A DNA stretch of 64,000 nt, taken from positions 1,798,001-1,862,000 of the forward strand of contig NZ_JACCBB010000001.1 of the NCBI RefSeq assembly GCF_013409345.1. The letters run 5' to 3'. Position 1 is the stretch's first letter. Every line of letters starts with the position of its first letter. Source of the DNA: Kineococcus aurantiacus (GTDB taxonomy: Bacteria; Actinomycetota; Actinomycetes; Actinomycetales; Kineococcaceae). The position numbers and the translations under genes are program-made. The notes under the pieces were generated by a model that worked only from the letters and a program-made list of their open reading frames with translations, ran no database searches and was not told the DNA's origin. Below, piece by piece: positions 61,814 through 64,000 of the stretch.

Positions 61814-61937
61814 AACGCGAGAGTCTAGGCGCGGCACCGCGCCGCGCAGGGGGAACCGCGCCGGGCGGACGGCGGCGCGAGCGCCCCGGGGACGACGCAG
61901 GCCCGCCCCGGACGTGTCCGGGACGGGCCTGGTGCGG

Positions 61938-62022
61938 CGGAGGATAGGGGATTTGAACCCCTGAGGGCGTTAACCCAACACGCTTTCCAAGCGTGCGCCA
62001 TAGGCCACTAGGCGAATCCTCC
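61938..62022 (-). tRNA. tRNA-Ser (anticodon GGA)
   Basis: An 85-base class II cloverleaf on the reverse strand with acceptor GGAGGAT/ATCCTCC, anticodon loop TTGGAAA and T-loop TTCAAAT. Reads UCC and UCU. CCA is not encoded. Confidence 0.97.
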
Positions 62023-62084
62023 AGTGCCACCAGCGTAGCGCGCCGTGACCAGTGCTCCGCACCACGGGTGGCGCCGGGCGGCGG

Positions 62085-62115
62085 TTGGACCCGGGGCCCA
62101 CCCGTGTCGTACGGT
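62085..62115 (+). promoter_or_regulatory. Putative promoter of the SRP RNA
   Basis: TTGGAC (62085-62090) and TACGGT (62110-62115) are separated by 19 bp, somewhat long, and would start transcription at about 62121, the expected 5' end of the RNA. Confidence 0.45.
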
Positions 62116-62119
62116 GGCG

Positions 62120-62212
62120 TCAGACCCCTCGTGCGGCGTCACCCCGTCAAACCCCCCCAGGGCCGGAAGGCAGCAAGGGTAGATGGGCTCTGGCGGGTGT
62201 GCGGGGGGTCCT
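62120..62212 (+). ncRNA. ffs: Signal recognition particle RNA (4.5S type)
   Basis: The conserved domain IV apex is exact in GGCCGGAAGGCAGCAAGGGT (62161-62180), and the flanks (GACCCC...GGGGTC) pair into the long rod of the short bacterial form. It binds Ffh for co-translational targeting. The position directly before dnaX is conserved in actinobacteria. Ends are estimated from pairing. Confidence 0.95.
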
Positions 62213-62268
62213 TCGTCTCCCCGCGCAGGCCGGACGCCCTGTCCGACGAGCGGGTTAGCCTCGTCCCC

Positions 62269-64000
62269 GTGACGACCGCCCTGTACCGCCGCTACCGGCC
62301 CGAGTCCTTCGCCGAGGTCATCGGCCAGGAGCACGTCACCACCCCGCTCACGCAGGCCCTGTCCAAGGGGCGCGTCACGCACGCCTACCTCTTCTCCGGC
62401 CCGCGCGGGTGCGGCAAGACCACGAGCGCGCGCATCCTGGCCCGCTGCCTGAACTGCGAGCAGGGGCCCACGCCCACGCCGTGCGGGGTCTGCGACTCCT
62501 GCCGCGACCTGGCCAACGGCGGCCCCGGCAGCATCGACGTCGTCGAGATCGACGCGGCCAGCCACAACGGCGTCGACGACGCCCGCGACCTGCGCGAGCG
62601 CGTCTCCTTCGCCCCCGCGCGCGACCGCTTCAAGGTCTACATCCTCGACGAGGCGCACATGGTCACGGCCGCGGGCTTCAACGCCCTGCTGAAGACCGTC
62701 GAGGAGCCGCCCCCGCACGTGAAGTTCGTCTTCGCCACGACCGAGCCGGACAAGGTCCTCACGACCATCCGCTCCCGCACCCACCACTACCCCTTCCGGC
62801 TCGTCCCGCCGGCCCGGCTCACGGCGTACCTGGCGGAGCTGGCCGAGCGCGAGGGCGTGCGCATCGGCAAGGGCGTCCTGCCGCTGGTCGTCCGGGCCGG
62901 CGGCGGGTCGGTCCGCGACACCCTCTCGGTCCTGGACCAGCTCATCGCCGGCGCCGGCGACGAGGGCGTGACGTACGACATCGCCGTGTCCCTCCTGGGC
63001 TACACGCACGCCTCGCTGCTCGACGACGTCGTGGAGGCCATCGCGGCCGGTGACGGCGCGACGGTCTTCCGGGCCGTCGAGCGCGTCGTGGACACCGGCC
63101 AGGAACCGCGCCGGTTCGCCGACGACCTGCTCCAGCGGCTGCGCGACCTCGTCATCGTCGCCGCCGTCGGCGAGGGCGCGGGCGACGCCCTGGCCCTGCC
63201 CGAGGACGCCCTGGCGCGGCTGACGGCGCAGGCCGCCCACCTCGGCCGGGCCGAGCTGTCGCGGGCGGCCGACGTCGTCGCCGCGGGGCTGGAGCAGATG
63301 ACCGGGGCCACCTCGCCGCGGCTGCAGCTGGAGCTGCTGTGCGCGCGGCTGCTGCTGCCCGCGGCCGACGGCGACGGCGGGCTGGGGGCGCGCCTGGAAC
63401 GGCTGGAGCGCCGCGTCAGCACGGGCGGGGTGCCCGCTCCCGCCGCGGTGCCCGCTCCGGCGGCGGTCGCCGCCGCCCCCGTAGCCCCGGTCACCGCCGC
63501 CCCGGTCACCGCACCCGCGGTCGACGCGCCTGCCGCGGACGCCCCCGCCGCCGCGCAGCCGGTGGCGGCGCCCGCCGGGTGGCCCGCGGCCCGCACGCCG
63601 GGCGTCGAGACGCGCCCGCCGCGCGAGGACGCCGCCGCGCAGCCGGTCCAGGTCGACGCGCCCCCGCCGTCGGCGCCCGCGGCCGGCGGCGACGCCGAGA
63701 CGGTGCGCCGGTTGTGGACCGAGGTCCTGGGCAAGCTGTTCACCCTCAAGCGCCTGACGTGGTCCCTGGTCGCCGAGAACGCCACCGTCGCCGACTTCCG
63801 CGGCGGCGTCCTGACCCTGCAGTTCCGCTCCCCGCAGCTCGCGGCCCGGTTCGCGCGCGGCAACGACGCGGGGTTCGTCGCCGAGGCGCTGTTCCAGGTC
63901 ACCGGCATCGAGGCGAAGGTCCAGGCCGCCGGCGGCGGCGACCCCTCCGCGGGCCGGGCCGCCCCCTCCCGCCCCTCCCGCGGCGGCTGGTCGCAGCCGG
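62269..64000 (+). CDS. dnaX: DNA polymerase III gamma/tau subunit (partial, runs off window)
   Basis: Clamp-loader ATPase linking the replisome. At least 577 residues are present. The protein starts VTTALYRRYRPESFAEVIGQ, with P-loop GPRGCGKTTSARIL, a four-cysteine zinc module (CLNCEQGPTPTPCGVCDSC), VYILDEAHMVT and the TIRSRTHHYPF sensor region. After about residue 385 an Ala/Pro linker leads into a tau-like domain with TVRRLWTEVLGKL. No frameshift-prone A-run is visible in the part seen. TAGCCT seven bases before the GTG at 62269 suggests a leaderless transcript. The 3' end lies outside. Confidence 0.95.
   Translation, partial: MTTALYRRYRPESFAEVIGQEHVTTPLTQALSKGRVTHAYLFSGPRGCGKTTSARILARCLNCEQGPTPTPCGVCDSCRDLANGGPGSIDVVEIDAASHNGVDDARDLRERVSFAPARDRFKVYILDEAHMVTAAGFNALLKTVEEPPPHVKFVFATTEPDKVLTTIRSRTHHYPFRLVPPARLTAYLAELAEREGVRIGKGVLPLVVRAGGGSVRDTLSVLDQLIAGAGDEGVTYDIAVSLLGYTHASLLDDVVEAIAAGDGATVFRAVERVVDTGQEPRRFADDLLQRLRDLVIVAAVGEGAGDALALPEDALARLTAQAAHLGRAELSRAADVVAAGLEQMTGATSPRLQLELLCARLLLPAADGDGGLGARLERLERRVSTGGVPAPAAVPAPAAVAAAPVAPVTAAPVTAPAVDAPAADAPAAAQPVAAPAGWPAARTPGVETRPPREDAAAQPVQVDAPPPSAPAAGGDAETVRRLWTEVLGKLFTLKRLTWSLVAENATVADFRGGVLTLQFRSPQLAARFARGNDAGFVAEALFQVTGIEAKVQAAGGGDPSAGRAAPSRPSRGGWSQP

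Overview
The window is 64 kb of very GC-rich chromosomal DNA, dominated by GTG starts, GTGA stop/start overlaps and TANNNT -10 boxes a few bases from start codons. Gene order (dacB-tilS-hpt-ftsH-folE-folP; topA-hppA-bldG-helicase-Tad-ssd; upp-tadA-tRNA; ffs-dnaX) is that of a high-GC actinobacterium. Protein style suggests the Kineosporiales, perhaps Kineococcus, but that placement is inference from memory of the family. No phage, insertion sequence, CRISPR array or replication origin is visible. It reads as core chromosome with a more variable middle section at about 10-33 kb.

Region by region. 1-7.8 kb is a leftward cluster: folate synthesis (folP, folE), FtsH protease, purine salvage (hpt), tRNA-Ile lysidine synthase, a zinc metalloprotease-like protein and the PBP4-type carboxypeptidase DacB. 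ppa diverges from it. 8.6-16.8 kb carries an NlpC/P60 cell-wall hydrolase, a MerR regulator, a frame-broken small secreted protein, an SMP-30 lactonase, an F420-reductase-like/FAD-oxidase fusion and a large SARP/AAA regulator. 16.8-20.6 kb is a CitA/CitB-type two-component system divergent from a C4-dicarboxylate carrier. 20.7-23.6 kb is methionine synthesis (metX, metY) with a possible leader ORF. 23.7-33.4 kb is accessory: a zinc-poor medium-chain dehydrogenase, a GGDEF-EAL protein, DedA, a benzaldehyde-type aldehyde dehydrogenase, gene remnants, tRNA-Thr and a divergent methyltransferase / XRE-cupin pair.

33.4-46 kb is leftward and conserved: a secreted peptidase-like lipoprotein, holB, an MFS-thymidylate kinase fusion, topA, a methyltransferase, the proton pyrophosphatase hppA, and a BldG-type anti-anti-sigma factor with a degenerate RsbW partner. 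A DUF1998 helicase diverges at 46.4 kb. 48.7-53.4 kb is a Flp/Tad pilus operon (ssd, tadA, tadB, tadC, flp, tadE and a TadE-like gene), preceded by a 6C small RNA. 53.8-64 kb holds a MecA_N-type penicillin-binding protein, four tRNAs, a nucleoid protein combining an H1-like linker with an Lsr2-like C-terminus, a small-protein/PH-domain pair, upp, tadA and its associated gene, a LytR_C protein, the signal recognition particle RNA and the start of dnaX, which runs off the right edge.

The best leads are the F420/FAD fusion oxidoreductase beside its SARP regulator, a dense GAAC/GTTC array with 11-12 bp spacing upstream of the Lsr2/H1 hybrid, a bipartite CTGTGGAC element found upstream of both ssd and flp, and the 6C RNA with a nearby C-loop hairpin abutting the ssd ribosome binding site.
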